NCBI GenBank assembly: GCA_018257865.1
Contig: JAEUBA010000030.1
Location: 124,001-188,000, forward strand
Reading direction: 5' to 3'
Length of the DNA: 64,000 nt
DNA from: Stereocaulon alpinum
Taxonomy: Eukaryota; Ascomycota; Lecanoromycetes; Lecanorales; Stereocaulaceae
Every line of letters begins with the position of its first letter. The first letter of the stretch is position 1. The notes below the pieces were generated by a model that made no database searches, was not told where the DNA came from, and saw only the letters and a program-made list of their open reading frames with translations. The translations under genes were made by a program, and so were the position numbers. Of the stretch, positions 10,901-21,137 are shown piece after piece.

Positions 10901-13522
10901 GTTGCCGGATGTGGCAGGGAACACAAGGTGGGAGTCTCAGACGATAGGAAAAGATTGAAAAGATCAGCTCACCTTGTTCGCATTTCCTCGCCCCGCAATA
11001 TTTCTGTTGCTCGCAATAGGTCCTACGCCTGGATCGATAGCTCCTGCGCCGCCGGTCACTTGTGACCCTGGCCCGCCACGACGCTTCTTGTTCTCCTTCG
11101 TTGCCGAGGGAGGCGCGAAATTGCCCACTGGGGGCATCTTAATATCAGGGCGTGGGGTTTGCACTTGCGCATGTTGGGAATATTCTGAGCGAACATTGCT
11201 GAGCATCGCAGCTTCTTCGTTAGCCTGTTTGGCAGCTGCTTGTGCTTTGGCCTGCGCTGCCGACTCAGGTAAGAACTGCTTGAAGTCTTCCAGTAGATCC
11301 TGTGCAGAATTGAACAGTTGTGTAACCTGCGCATATACGTCTTGAATAGGCTTAGACTCCCTCTGATATGTTTGTAGAATTTCCAAAAATTGTTTATAGA
11401 TTTCGGGTTGGTTCGAGAAGCGATTCTGGTAGGCTTTAGTGGTATGACTTGACTAGCTTTTCATATGGCTTTCAAGTGCTTACCTTGATCTTGTTGACAT
11501 AACCAATTGCATGATTGAATTCAACTGGGCCTCTCTTCTCCATGCCAAGCTGCACGCCTGTGTTCAATGCTGCATTACTCATACCTGTGGACACTTGACT
11601 GAGTGTGGCCGGGTTTCCGATGGGAGAGCCCTGCGAAATTGTATGTCTTCCAGGAGCACCGTTCGTCGCAACGGCTGAGACTGCATTCGAAAGGTGCGAC
11701 ACTCCTCTTTGTTCTTGTTGGTGTGCAATCAAGGCCGCTTCTGAGACGTCGCCTTGGTCATCCCTCTCGTAAGGACCTCCGCTCTCATTACCAAAGTTTG
11801 CCTGACCAGCGAACAGAGGATGTCCGCCTTGACGAGCGATCATACTTGCATGCAACTCATCATCCGCTTGTGGGCCTTGATATTCGCCATTAGCTTGAGA
11901 ACCATCTGGATACATAGCTTGTCGTGAGCTATCGATCCCACTGATACCATTGGAAACTCCATTGATTCTGTTCTGAACGGGCGGCATCTGATGGACTGTT
12001 GTACCCATGGGCGTCGTGACACGAATTGAATTGGGATCATTTGGTGTTCCGCATTCTATCCTGTATCCTGGAGGTAGGAAGGTGTTGAAGCCCTGGATCA
12101 GCTCTGGATGGCCGGCAAACAGTGAGGACACTCGCTCGATAACACCAGGGGTATCAATGCTAAGGCAACGTTAGTATAGTATCATGGCGGTGAGGAAGCG
12201 ATCTAGAACGTACGCTTGACTTTTGAAGTCCTTCATAATATCTAGGAATTGATTGTACACGTCGGGTTGGTGTACGAAACGAACCTTGACCTGATCCAAG
12301 TAGCTCAAAGCATCCTGATGTTTGATCAGCTCACTGGCTCTTAACAAGTCCCACAAAGACATCATGCTGGATGCATTCCAATTTTGGGAGGTTGAGAGAA
12401 AGAGGGGTATTTTGACATGTAAGATGGGAGAGTGAAGGGCTGCAATTGAGCGGGTAAATTATGCACTTACATTCAGAATCGGCTGCTGCCCTTGCGAGAG
12501 GGCAGCCACCCCATTAGACAACTGTTGCGGTGTCGCAGCGTTTGTGAAGCCCAAGAGGTTCTGGGGAGGAATCGCTTGTGTCACTTGCTGCGCGAAGGGC
12601 CTCAGCGAATTGTCGGTGTTCACTTGCACACCGTTGCTGAACACATTACCAGGCCCACTAGGAGCTCCAAGTGGAGCCTGCGGTGGAGGAGGCGCTGCAC
12701 CGACACCAGGGTGTTGATCATTAAGGATACCGTTCGGCCCATGAAGAGTCGCTGGAACCCTGGACGCCACGGGTTGCTGGATAGGGACATTGCTTGTATG
12801 ATTTTCGCGTGGAGATTGATGGAGCTCGCGTTGTTGCTGTTCGCGCTGCTGTTGTTCCCGTTGTTGCTGCTGTATCATTTCAGTCTCTTGATCGTAACGC
12901 TGTTGCGCGATCTGCTGTTCTCGAATTCGCTCTCTCTCGAAATCCCGCTCGGCATTCAATGCCGCTTGAGGCGATTGTTGTGGTGGCGGTGCTGGACCCA
13001 AGGTAGGTAATGAATAGCCTGGAGCTTGGACGGTATGGTGCTGCATGCTCGTAGGTGACTGTTGCTGTTGCGCAGGTGGCCCACGAGCAGGCTGTAACGG
13101 TTGCACTTGTGGCAGAACTTGAGGATTGGGGAGGCTATGGCCGTTTGAGCTGGAAAAGAACGGTCCTGAAACCTGTCAGTACTTGCTAACGCACCCTGTG
13201 GCTAACAGATAGGCCTTCACTACTCTGCTGCAGCGACAGTACGTACCAGATTGATGCAAAATAGACGGCCCGTTCATTTGGGACGGTGGAGGTTGGTGCA
13301 TGGGCTGAGGTTGAGTTGATCTGAAAGCATTGTGTTAGCAAAGTGCTGTTCCAGAGATACTAACAACGGAATTTTCGCTAGCATGCATGCCAATTCCCGT
13401 AAGGGAAGATCTCACCCAAAGCTTCCTGGCTGCCTCTGCTGCCCTTGTGTATGTTCATTGTTCGATGGAGGTGCCCCAGCGACAGGCCCAGGTGGCCAGC
13501 CGTTGCCATTCTGGGAGTTCAT
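7958..13522 (-). CDS. sin3: Sin3 transcriptional corepressor scaffold
   Basis: The scaffold of the Rpd3/HDAC histone deacetylase complex, nuclear, about 1592 aa. Nine coding exons on the minus strand: 13522-13416, 13320-13247, 13165-12471, 12314-12214, 12159-11484, 11425-10973, 10734-9877, 9824-8592, 8539-7958. The N-terminus is Gln/Pro-rich with QREQQQREQQQREL-type repeats. PAH1 starts at about residue 293 (DALSYLDQVKVRF, VYNQFLDIMKDF), PAH2 spans the junction near 551 (AIGYVNKIKNRFSNQPEIYK), PAH3 lies near 740-790 (LAFFDRVKKFLNDKKTFNEF), followed directly by the HDAC-interacting domain (DLIDKNLL, NCRGLGPSYRLLPK, VLNDEWVSHPTW) and the conserved Sin3 C-terminal domain. The exon boundary between PILN and DALSYL, reached by a 156 bp intron, was fixed by family conservation. 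A 238 bp intron between PAH2 and PAH3 is long for this window. The 5' leader seems to hold an intron ending near 13541. Confidence 0.95.
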
Positions 13523-14329
13523 TGTGCGCACGACTGTTGACTGCAACTCTGCAGGACTAGATGATCAGCTTTGCAACGTCTCGACCTGCACGCTCTGCGA
13601 TTAGCGAATGTGATACACTTCTATGAATAGACAGGCTTACTTAATACTCCATCCGTGGAACGACAAGAGACAGCTGCGAAAGCTGGAAACGAGACTCTTC
13701 TCCAACTTGCGTTGTCCGCGTGGCGCTCGAGCACGCGCTTTTCTGCTTTGTAAGCTCAGGAGGCGGCTTCAGATAGATTGAGATATTGTCATCCGAGGAT
13801 ATAGAGATAGTAAAGTCGCTGCAGCTGGAATGCGGTGGAATCAGAAGTGAAAGGACGGAGAGAGTGCGCAGAAAGCAGGAGAGCGTCACTGATCGACCAC
13901 CAGACATCGCGCTAAAAGCTGTTACCCCTGCAAGCCCCGTTTTGCAATCGGCTTTAAGGGTTTAGGGCTTGGCATTCGCATTCACTATACTGTTGACACA
14001 ATATCAATGCATTGATAGTCGACGGCCAATAGGCAAAGGTAGTACAATTTCTATGAGCGCGAATGATTGTCATAATGGTATCTATTGTTAGTTATAGAAA
14101 CGCTTCCTAGCTAGGTACGTAACTCTGGAGTGATGCATTTCGTGAACGGTTTTGATTGTTTTCAAGATGCACACACATAGGTAGCGGATAGGAGGCCCCC
14201 AAAAATGCCTTTGCCATGCCCAGCTATACAGCAGAAAGCCCATAATGCTTCCTCACAGTCTATCTTCCGGTCCTAGCCCCACTGAATACGCATAATGTCA
14301 TTATCGTAGCTGGTACCTAATTCCTGCCC
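13523..14329. promoter_or_regulatory. sin3 promoter and 5' leader; 3' flank of fasciclin gene
   Basis: Read on the minus strand, a donor GTAAGC at about 13635 and an acceptor near 13542 suggest an intron in the sin3 leader. Upstream of that donor lies an 88-codon ATG frame (13907-13641) whose stop abuts the donor. The rest has no coding signal. Confidence 0.45.
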
Positions 14330-15050
14330 TCAACCGTAGTTCAAGCACCCCTTCAAGATCCACACCTCCCCGTTCGACACGCGCTCTGCTACACTTGAGA
14401 CTTCGATATCGCCAGGTTGTACCTATAACAGATCAGCATGATATCCATCTAGTAAGACCAATACGTCAAGCATATTTGTCAATACATACCACCTTTCCCC
14501 CATCCCTACTCTCCCACCAAACAGTTCCACCACCCATACTCATCACCTTCTCCCCCTCCTTCCATGGACTAACAGGCACAACATGCGCCTCCGCAAACCG
14601 TCTCAGATTTCGCGTCGCTCTATCCTCCCCACTTTGCCCCTCATATGCCTTATCGCCCATGGCATTGTAATCTTCTGGATCCTCCCAAGGTTTCCTCGGC
14701 AGTTTCTGAAGTGCTGAGTTCAAAGGCGCAAGCACAGTTGTATTCTGCGACTGGTCATTAAGACGTTTGGAAATGGTATCGATATCCCTCGTGAAGCCAG
14801 CAAAGATGTTGATCACGCGTTCTTTGCCAATAACGTCTGAGATACTCAAAGCATCTGAACCAGCGCTCGGTTCATTGTCCTTGGAGGGTGGGATGAGGAT
14901 GTTTGGGATGTTCATTATGGGGTTTTGGAGGCCTTGAGGAGCAGGTTTCGCCGGGCTGTTGCGGAAAAAGTTTGGGAGAAGGAGTTGGGCGGAGGCGATG
15001 AGGACTTGGCTGCAGATGGCAAGGAGGAATAGAGGTGCTGTAGTCTTCAT
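14330..15050 (-). CDS. Secreted fasciclin (FAS1) domain protein
   Basis: A 217 aa extracellular protein with a single FAS1 adhesion domain. Exons are 15050-14490 and 14422-14330. The signal peptide MKTTAPLFLLAICSQVLIASA is followed by a Pro/Asn-rich linker. The FAS1 part shows the first conserved box (NTTVLAPLNSALQKLP), the histidine-containing middle (RRFAEAHVVPVSPW) and the second box, which exists only after splicing: QPGDIEVSSVAERVSNGEVW then ILKGCLNYG. Without the 67 bp intron the frame stops at once after KVVCIDKYA, so simple ORF calls lose the domain end. No GPI-anchor signal follows, so the protein is probably secreted or wall-associated. Family identification is good, biological role unknown. 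Confidence 0.85.
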
Positions 15051-15764
15051 AGTGTGGTATAGAAAAGTGTCAAAAAGCTTTCGATAATTGCCTGTTTAGA
15101 CGCCGCAAGGTGACGTTAGAGGAGCCCTTATGGGCGTGGATATAGCCGAACACTAAAGGCACCCAGCGTCGGTGTATCAATTTATTCGGATAATGGCACT
15201 TTACATTGTCAGAATCCTAGATATAGGTATAATTGCACTTGGACTTGTAACAACATGCTTTGTCGTGCTATTGTTGCGCAATCGAGCTTCAAAGCTGTAT
15301 TTCTACGACCATAGAATTTCACTTCGCTGGTCACCGCGAATGAGGGCATTGTCTAGTGGATCGCCGAATTATATTACGCAGCAATGGCGCCTTAGAATCA
15401 CCTAAACAGCGTCGCAGTGTGGTCAAGGTTGAGGATGAGGTCCTCTTCGTAGGATTCCAAATGTGTAGTGGCATGAAAAAATTTACATATTATTACATCC
15501 ACACTCATCATAGTGACGCTCGAAGGATCGCTAAAAAAATCATGCCACCTCATAGTGGCCTCCGCGCCTTAGTGGAAGTCCATGCCTCCACTATCTCACA
15601 GCTGGTTGAGCTGAGATCCATCATTAGCACGCACCACTTTTGCTCCACCAAAAGAAAATGTGCACTGGGGAATCAATAGTCCTGCTACCGAACGCCGTCC
15701 TAAATCAGATGGTCATGTCGTAATATGGGTACATCGCAGAGCCAAAGTCAACAGCCTGGTCGTT
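15051..15764. other. Intergenic, no supported gene
   Basis: This is the upstream region of the fasciclin gene and the downstream region of the RING gene. A short plus-strand frame at 15172-15405 encodes a hydrophobic run but nothing recognisable. A small inverted repeat lies at 15570-15593. Confidence 0.45.
15570..15593. repeat. Short perfect inverted repeat (7 bp stem, 10 nt loop)
   Basis: TAGTGGA at 15570-15576 pairs with TCCACTA at 15587-15593. A related ATAGTGGCCTCC lies 20 bp upstream. It could be a protein-binding palindrome or relic of a small mobile element; chance is also plausible. Confidence 0.3.
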
Positions 15765-17195
15765 CTACCTCTGTCCGGCTTCAAGCTGGCTTGGGGTGGC
15801 ATTAGTCGTAGTACCAGTGGTGTTAATCTCTGGCGCCCCCTGTGCTTCAGGATTTTGGGCAGCGTTACGGTTCCTTCTGAACGGGTTGCGAATGTTAGGT
15901 ATCAACGGAGTCCATCCCGCCATTGATGACCTCCAAGTAGGCTCAGCGGGTCCAGCGATGCTAGGATGTCGGCTTGCTCCTATGCGCCTCGGATGTCGCG
16001 ATAGGCGCTGTTGGGGGAAGCCATAACGATCAGTTCGGTTATTATCACCAAAGCTAGTCATGAAGCGTCCTGGGAGTAGCATTCTTGGCCTCCCATCGCG
16101 ATGTCCTATGAACGCATACTGAGGTGGGTGTGGCATATCTGCTCGAGCGCCAGCAGGACGACGGCCAGCCAACCGCTCGGCTTCAGCGGCAGCCTCGCCT
16201 TCCGGGCGGGGCTTTGGTATGTAGTAATCGGCTTTGCAAAGAGGACAGCAGGCGCGGCGGCTGGTTAGCCATGGATCCAGGCAGCTAGCATGGAATGCAT
16301 GGCCACATGAGAGACCACGGACATCGTCATCATCCTCGAGGGTGTCCAAGCATATAGCACAGGAGTCACCAGGGTTGGCGAGCATCTCTGCAGGAACGGC
16401 CATCTGGATCTGGTCATCGTCGTCGATATCATCATCCCCATGCTCTTCCGAAGTGTTGGCAGCCGTATCGACCTTTTGTGCCTTCGATTCCGATGCCTGC
16501 GTGTCTTCATATGGTTTGGTTTTAGCTTTAGGTTCTGGGACACTTGATCTGGGCTCCTCTGAAGCTGAAATGACCTCGGGAATTTTTGGGTGTTCTGGGC
16601 TATCCGCATCTTCTTCTGACGCCCGGTGGTGAGATGGAGTCTCTGGCCTAGGGATCTCTGCCGATCTTCTAGTCATTGGTATTGCGCCCTCTGCGTTCCT
16701 CAAGCTGGCAGCTCGACTAGCCGTGGGAGCGGCAATGCCGCCAGCAGTTGGTAGACCCTCTTCAGCACGTGTAGTCATCCAAGCCTTGTATTTCACAAGT
16801 GGGAATCGCTCATTGACCTCCTCCATCGACATCAGCTTCTTCTCCCGCCTTCGTCGATGTGTCCGTGGCATCACGGTCATGTCTATAGGCTCGCCATTTT
16901 CATCTTGCTGTATGCGACGGTTCCTCTGGTTATACCTGAAGCAGTACTTGACACCAACAATGATCCTGGGAAAATTGAGTGTCAGCCAATCTCAAGCTTC
17001 TGCACTAACTGATATACGGTCATGAGATAGGTGAATCTACCATAAGTTCGTAAACACTACACCGAATCCCAGTGCCACAAAGAAGAGCAACGGGGAGCTA
17101 GTCGGTCCTCCACCACCTCCTCCACCAGAAGAGGACGAAGTCGCTGCTGGCACTGGGGTGGTAGTCGTAGCCGGGGTAGACGGAGTGGACGTCAT
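15765..17195 (-). CDS. Membrane-anchored RING-H2 protein, probable E3 ubiquitin ligase
   Basis: A 451 aa single-pass membrane protein with a RING-H2 finger. Exons are 17195-17041 and 16965-15765, intron 75 bp. The first exon gives a Thr/Pro-rich lumenal or extracellular start, six consecutive glycines and the membrane helix LLFFVALGFGVVFTNLW continuing as IIVGVKYCFRY. A basic stretch then marks the cytosolic side. The RING at about residues 254-295 has all ligands: CAICL, then CGHAFHASCLDPWL and CCPLCK, giving the C3H2C3 arrangement. A Glu/Asp-rich segment precedes it and an Arg-rich, Pro/Asn-rich tail follows. The plan resembles fungal Golgi/vacuolar membrane RING-H2 ligases, which ubiquitinate membrane cargo with E2 enzymes. 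The membrane helix is missed if the first exon is left out. Confidence 0.88.
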
Positions 17196-18279
17196 GTTTG
17201 CTATCTAGAGACAATGAGATGAAGTTCACTATTAGCAATGATTGAGCATACTTCTTTTTGCGATGTTGTAAGACGTCACTCATTCAAGTGTGATTCGAAT
17301 ATTGACAGTCGCTGATGGATGGGACCGGATGAGGATTGATAATATCGCGCCTGGTAACCCTTGCACAAAACAAATATGATGTGTTGTCCGGCTAAAGTAT
17401 CACAGCATCCATTAATTTTTTGATGTTGGAATTGACGTCGAAATCCGAAGTGAGTACGTGACACGCAGGCGGCAAATGATCAGGCCTTGTGGAGAGACGG
17501 TGGTGACGCCGTAGAGATGGGTGATCGTGCCGTATTTCCCGAAGGTGGTGTTGACCTTCCCGCTACAGCACTGAAGCTTGAGGGACCATGGTCTTTGATC
17601 GGTATCGATGACACTGGGTAAGAAGTTGCAAGTAGTGAGCACCAGTCCGACAACTGGTGATTACACTGGGGCGTGGTTGCCGTGAGGGAGCTGACAAGCA
17701 AGGTGGAAGGGAGAGTGGACAGGGAAGGGAAGGGTTGGTGGCGAAGTTGGCATACAGTACACGGGGCCAAGACAACCAATTGGAAGGGGGGCTTACCAAG
17801 CTAACGTGCGTTAACGCGAGTCGCAAGCCCACAAGCGTTAGTTCTTGGGTCGAGACCAGCCCAGTCTGGACATTGACCCTGGAATTCAGCGATCTCAGAT
17901 CATCAAAGCACCCGAAAGGAATATTTAACGATTACGGCTTCTCTGCACTACCGTACTTAGTAGTTAACTTAGTGTGAATAACAATTTACCTTTCCAGAAG
18001 GGTTTGCGAGGACAAAGGGAAATGCCTCCAAAAGCCTTTAACTTAGGGCATCACGCGCATTCCATATCTTGAGGGCGAGAAGAACGCCTGACTTAGGGCT
18101 TATATCCGGCCTTTTCCTCATTTGTTTTTTGCGGAGTGATCGCAAAATTCATTGATTGGACCGGCCAGAGCGACGCTGCTTTTCCGCAATCTTAGCGCTA
18201 TCACAAGCCTACCTAGCTGTTCTCGTATCTCACTTGACGCTCAACGCCATATTCGTACCAGAGTCGTATCAGACGCAAT
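17196..18279. promoter_or_regulatory. Divergent intergenic region, RING gene / cyclophilin H
   Basis: About 1.1 kb separates the two divergent starts. The outer parts should be promoters. Within it, minus-strand sequence 17400-17780 has codon use like a real gene (see separate entry). Plus-strand sequence just before 18280 has several short upstream frames only. Confidence 0.4.
17420..17780 (-). other. Possible small unannotated gene (coding-like stretch)
   Basis: On the minus strand, roughly 17640-17465 reads LTTCNFLPSVIDTDQRPWSL and then LQCCSGKVNTTFGKYGTITH in one frame, with codons strongly favouring C in the third position (AAC, TTC, GTC, ATC, ACC, GGC), like true genes here. Upstream, about 17770-17660, another frame also shows this bias and is Ser/Thr/Leu-rich. 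A splice acceptor TCACCAG just before 17655 could join them, but I found no convincing donor or start. Cysteines, including a CC pair, suggest a small secreted protein if real. I recognise no family. It may equally be a pseudogene or chance. Confidence 0.22.
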
Positions 18280-19137
18280 ATGTCAGACAGCAATGGCAAG
18301 GCGACGAATCCGGTCGTCTTCTTCGACATAACTCTTGGAGGTGAGCATGTCATGATAGCAGCAATAGTCTATTCCTATCGATTATTGTATTTTGATTCGT
18401 GTATTTTCATTTAGTCCGTTCAAGCTTTGATACCACATTGATCATAGTGGAGGAACAGCTAAGCGTCCCAGTTGCGCTGATGCCTTTCAGGAGAGCCGCT
18501 TGGTCGTATCAAGATGGAGCTCTTTGCAGACGTTACACCAAAGACCGCAGAGAACTTCCGTCAATACTGTACCGGAGAAACCAAGAATGCTCAAGGGCGG
18601 CCTCAGGGGTACAAAGGCAGCAAATTCCATCGAGTAGTATGTGAAGCTATTCACAACCACTAGCATGAGGATTCAATCTCATAGCATCTAGATCAAAGAT
18701 TTCATGATCCAAGGCGGAGACTTCCTCAATGGCGACGGGACAGGCAGTACTACGATATACGGCACAAAAGCATTCGCAGACGAGAACTTCAACCTGAAGC
18801 ATGATATTCCCGGGCTGCTGAGCATGGCCGTAAGCCACCCTCCCCTGATATAGAAACTTTCCGCGTGCTTATTCTACCCTAGAATTCAGGACCCAATTCC
18901 AACGGCTGTCAATTCTTCATCACAACCGTAAGCTATTTGGTTTCCACGCGGTCAATCTCATTTCTCTAGTTGATAGTAATGGCTTAGGTCCCCACACCAT
19001 TCCTAAACAACAAGCATGTTGTCTTCGGTAAGGTCATTGATGGAATGGATGTAGTGCGCAAGGTTGAGAATACACGCGTGCGAGGGGAGAGTAAGCCTGC
19101 GACAGATGTCGTGATCTCGCAGTGTGGGGAGATGTGA
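18280..19137 (+). CDS. cyp3: Peptidyl-prolyl cis-trans isomerase H (cyclophilin H)
   Basis: A 179 aa cyclophilin that isomerises peptidyl-proline bonds and, as the H-type, belongs to the U4/U6.U5 tri-snRNP through the Prp4/Prp3 proteins. Five exons: 18280-18340, 18491-18636, 18692-18829, 18883-18927 (only 45 nt) and 18988-19137. Catalytic and ligand residues are present: FHRVIKDFMIQGGDF, GTGSTTIYGTKAFADENF, LLSMANSGPNSNGCQFFITT and HVVFGKVIDGMDVV. The insertion CTGETKNAQGRPQGYKGSKF is typical for cyclophilin H and A-like forms. No transit or signal peptide is seen, so it is cytosolic/nuclear. H-type assignment rests on the N-terminal NPVVFFDITLGGEPLGRIKM and length; a generic cytosolic cyclophilin is the alternative. 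Confidence 0.92.
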
Positions 19138-19524
19138 GAGCTGCTGCTTGAAACCCACCATTAATACAATGGCACGATAGCAGGCTTCACTCGAGTGGAT
19201 TGATGAGGTGAATAGCATTCGTAGAGGGTTATGTGCAACAGTCAAATACTAACTTGGCTGCTGCAGATCCGGCTACTCGAGGTCCCATTGAGATTTCAGA
19301 TTACCCTATCTGGGTTTTTGCTGACATACAAAGTTAAGCATCAGAGCCGATTCCAAATCTATGGGTTTTGTGTTCGTTAAAGGCCGTAAAGCTTGGACTG
19401 CCGCCAAGCGCTGCCAAGTGATATACAAATGCGAAATAAAAGGGACAGTAGCTTCTGCAACATTGGTGTGAGACGGCAGCCTCCTCAAGACTTGCTCAGA
19501 TGGTCACCAAACCAGATCGGTTCA
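19138..19524. other. Convergent 3' flanks, cyclophilin H / pal1
   Basis: A 387 bp gap between two converging stops. I see no coding frame or structured element. Confidence 0.5.
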
Positions 19525-20810
19525 CTATTTGTGACTCTTCATCTTTAGACTCCCAAATCTCTTTCTTAATCTTGCTGCTCCAGATGAGCTCCGCCTCACG
19601 TGGCTTTGCCAATCGGCATAGTTCTGCCCATCACTAAGCGGTCGTCTATTCGCAGCAGGCGTTACCATTTCGATACCGTTATCCATGTTGTTGTTGCCTT
19701 CTGATGTGTGGCGGCTGTGCGACTTGTGGTCTTTGAGGGCCTTCTCTAGGGAGTAAGAGGGTTCGCCTTTGCCTTTTAGGTCTCCAGGGAGATAGGTCTA
19801 TGCATAGCGTCAGTGTATGCTACCTGTGATATCAGAAAGATCCAGTACATACAATGCCTGGCCAACGCTTGTAAGCCCCACCTTCTGGGTTGTTGTCGAT
19901 CATCATATCGCTTCCTTCATCATAATTGTAGACATTCCCATATTGGTCAGCCTTGCCCGGTGGTACCATGGCTGTACCATCCAATGGGCGATGCTTTTCG
20001 ACGCTGTCTTTGATCATTTCCCTTGGCGTAGCCTTTAAGGCTTCTTGGTTGGACGCACTCACGGCCTGTATCGGACTACTCGTATATGATGTGTTGCGAG
20101 CGAGTAACGTAGCATCATAGGGGCCTTCATGATGATAGGCTCCAGTGAGGTTGTCAAGCCGATCAATGCTATCGGGGCCAACATGATGCTTCTTTCGTAG
20201 ATGAGGAGCTCGGTCGGCATGCTTGGCATCTTGTGTGATCATGTCAAGGGGCCTGTTGCTCTGGTCACCTGGATATCGCTGATTCAGGGAGCTCGTCCGT
20301 CGACGATGGCCATCTGTTGTAGAAGAAGCATGGCCTCCAGTCGATGTTGGAATCTGTGTAGAGGCCTGATCTATGCTGCGACGACTGGGAGAGTAGGAGC
20401 CATCGAAATCAGAAAATGCTTCCTGTCGATGGGGAAACCGGTCTTTTCGGGGACTGGCGGATTGCGGTGGCGTCGGGTATCCACTGGAACTGATGCCATT
20501 GCGGTATGGGTTGTTGCTCGAGCCAGTGGACACAGCTGAAATGGGCTTCTGGTCGTATGTTGAGTGGCTTGATCGGGCGGATGTCGATGGAGCCTTCCGT
20601 GGCACCGTGCCAGAGCTCGTTGTTGAGTCGCCTGTAGTTTGGGGAGCGAATGTAGAGCCATAATGCGTGCCGGGGCCTGTCTCGTCACTGGGTTGAGGCG
20701 CATTCAGAGGGTCAAGAAGGTATCTCGATGCCTGGCCAATCGTTAGTCACGGGAGGATTGCGAAGGATGTCGCTTGCACAGACCCACTGTTTATCTTCAG
20801 AGCTTTCCAT
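19525..20810 (-). CDS. pal1: Pal1 cell morphogenesis family protein
   Basis: A 392 aa Pal1-family protein, associated with the cell cortex and endocytic sites and needed for cylindrical shape in fission yeast. Exons: 20810-20784 (27 nt, MESSEDKQW), 20731-19853 and 19797-19525. The second exon begins ASRYLLDPLNAPQPSDE, the Pal1 N-terminal motif, then a Ser/Pro-rich disordered part, and the core PHLRKKHHVGPDSIDRLDNL followed by TGAYHHEGPYDATLLARNTS and the KHRPLDGTAMVPPG segment. The third exon ends with LRKRFGSLKMKSHK, a basic tail seen in the family. The 27 nt first exon uses a GTCTGT donor; without it the protein has no start in frame. Pal1 core motifs make the family call secure. Confidence 0.93.
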
Positions 20811-21137
20811 TGTGGTATCTTTCGGTCAATTGGAACAAAAATCTTCTATTGTTTATCGTTTGGCAAGCATACAGCGTTGATGATGTTTTGAAATCTGACA
20901 GAAATTGGACACCTAGGCGAGAGGATTAAGACGTAGCGATAGTTGACGAATACTAAGGTAATAATGCTATTCTTGATGCCTTGGCCCGAAGAAACCACGC
21001 GGTGGACCCTCTTTTTCCGCCAGGGGGTGCGTCACCAGCGTACCGAACGGGTTATTCGGCTGCCCTACGGTATTTTGGGTCCACCACGGCCGTCAACCTT
21101 AAAATGTGATGCTTGTACGGCATTCAACCTTGACGTT
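20811..21137. promoter_or_regulatory. Shared divergent promoter, pal1 / usb1
   Basis: The 327 bp between the two start codons must hold both promoters. An ATG frame begins at 20943 and runs into usb1, but I chose the downstream ATG at 21138 because family members start with the MPLVEYSDS-like sequence. Confidence 0.5.

Noticed and set aside
15172..15405. Hydrophobic 77-codon frame suggesting a small membrane protein
   Set aside because: AT-rich sequence often yields hydrophobic codons; no start context, domain or splice partner is seen.
20943..21137. Upstream ATG extending usb1 by 65 codons
   Set aside because: The extension has no similarity to the family and would fill most of the divergent promoter; Usb1 relatives begin at the later MPLVEYSD-type start.
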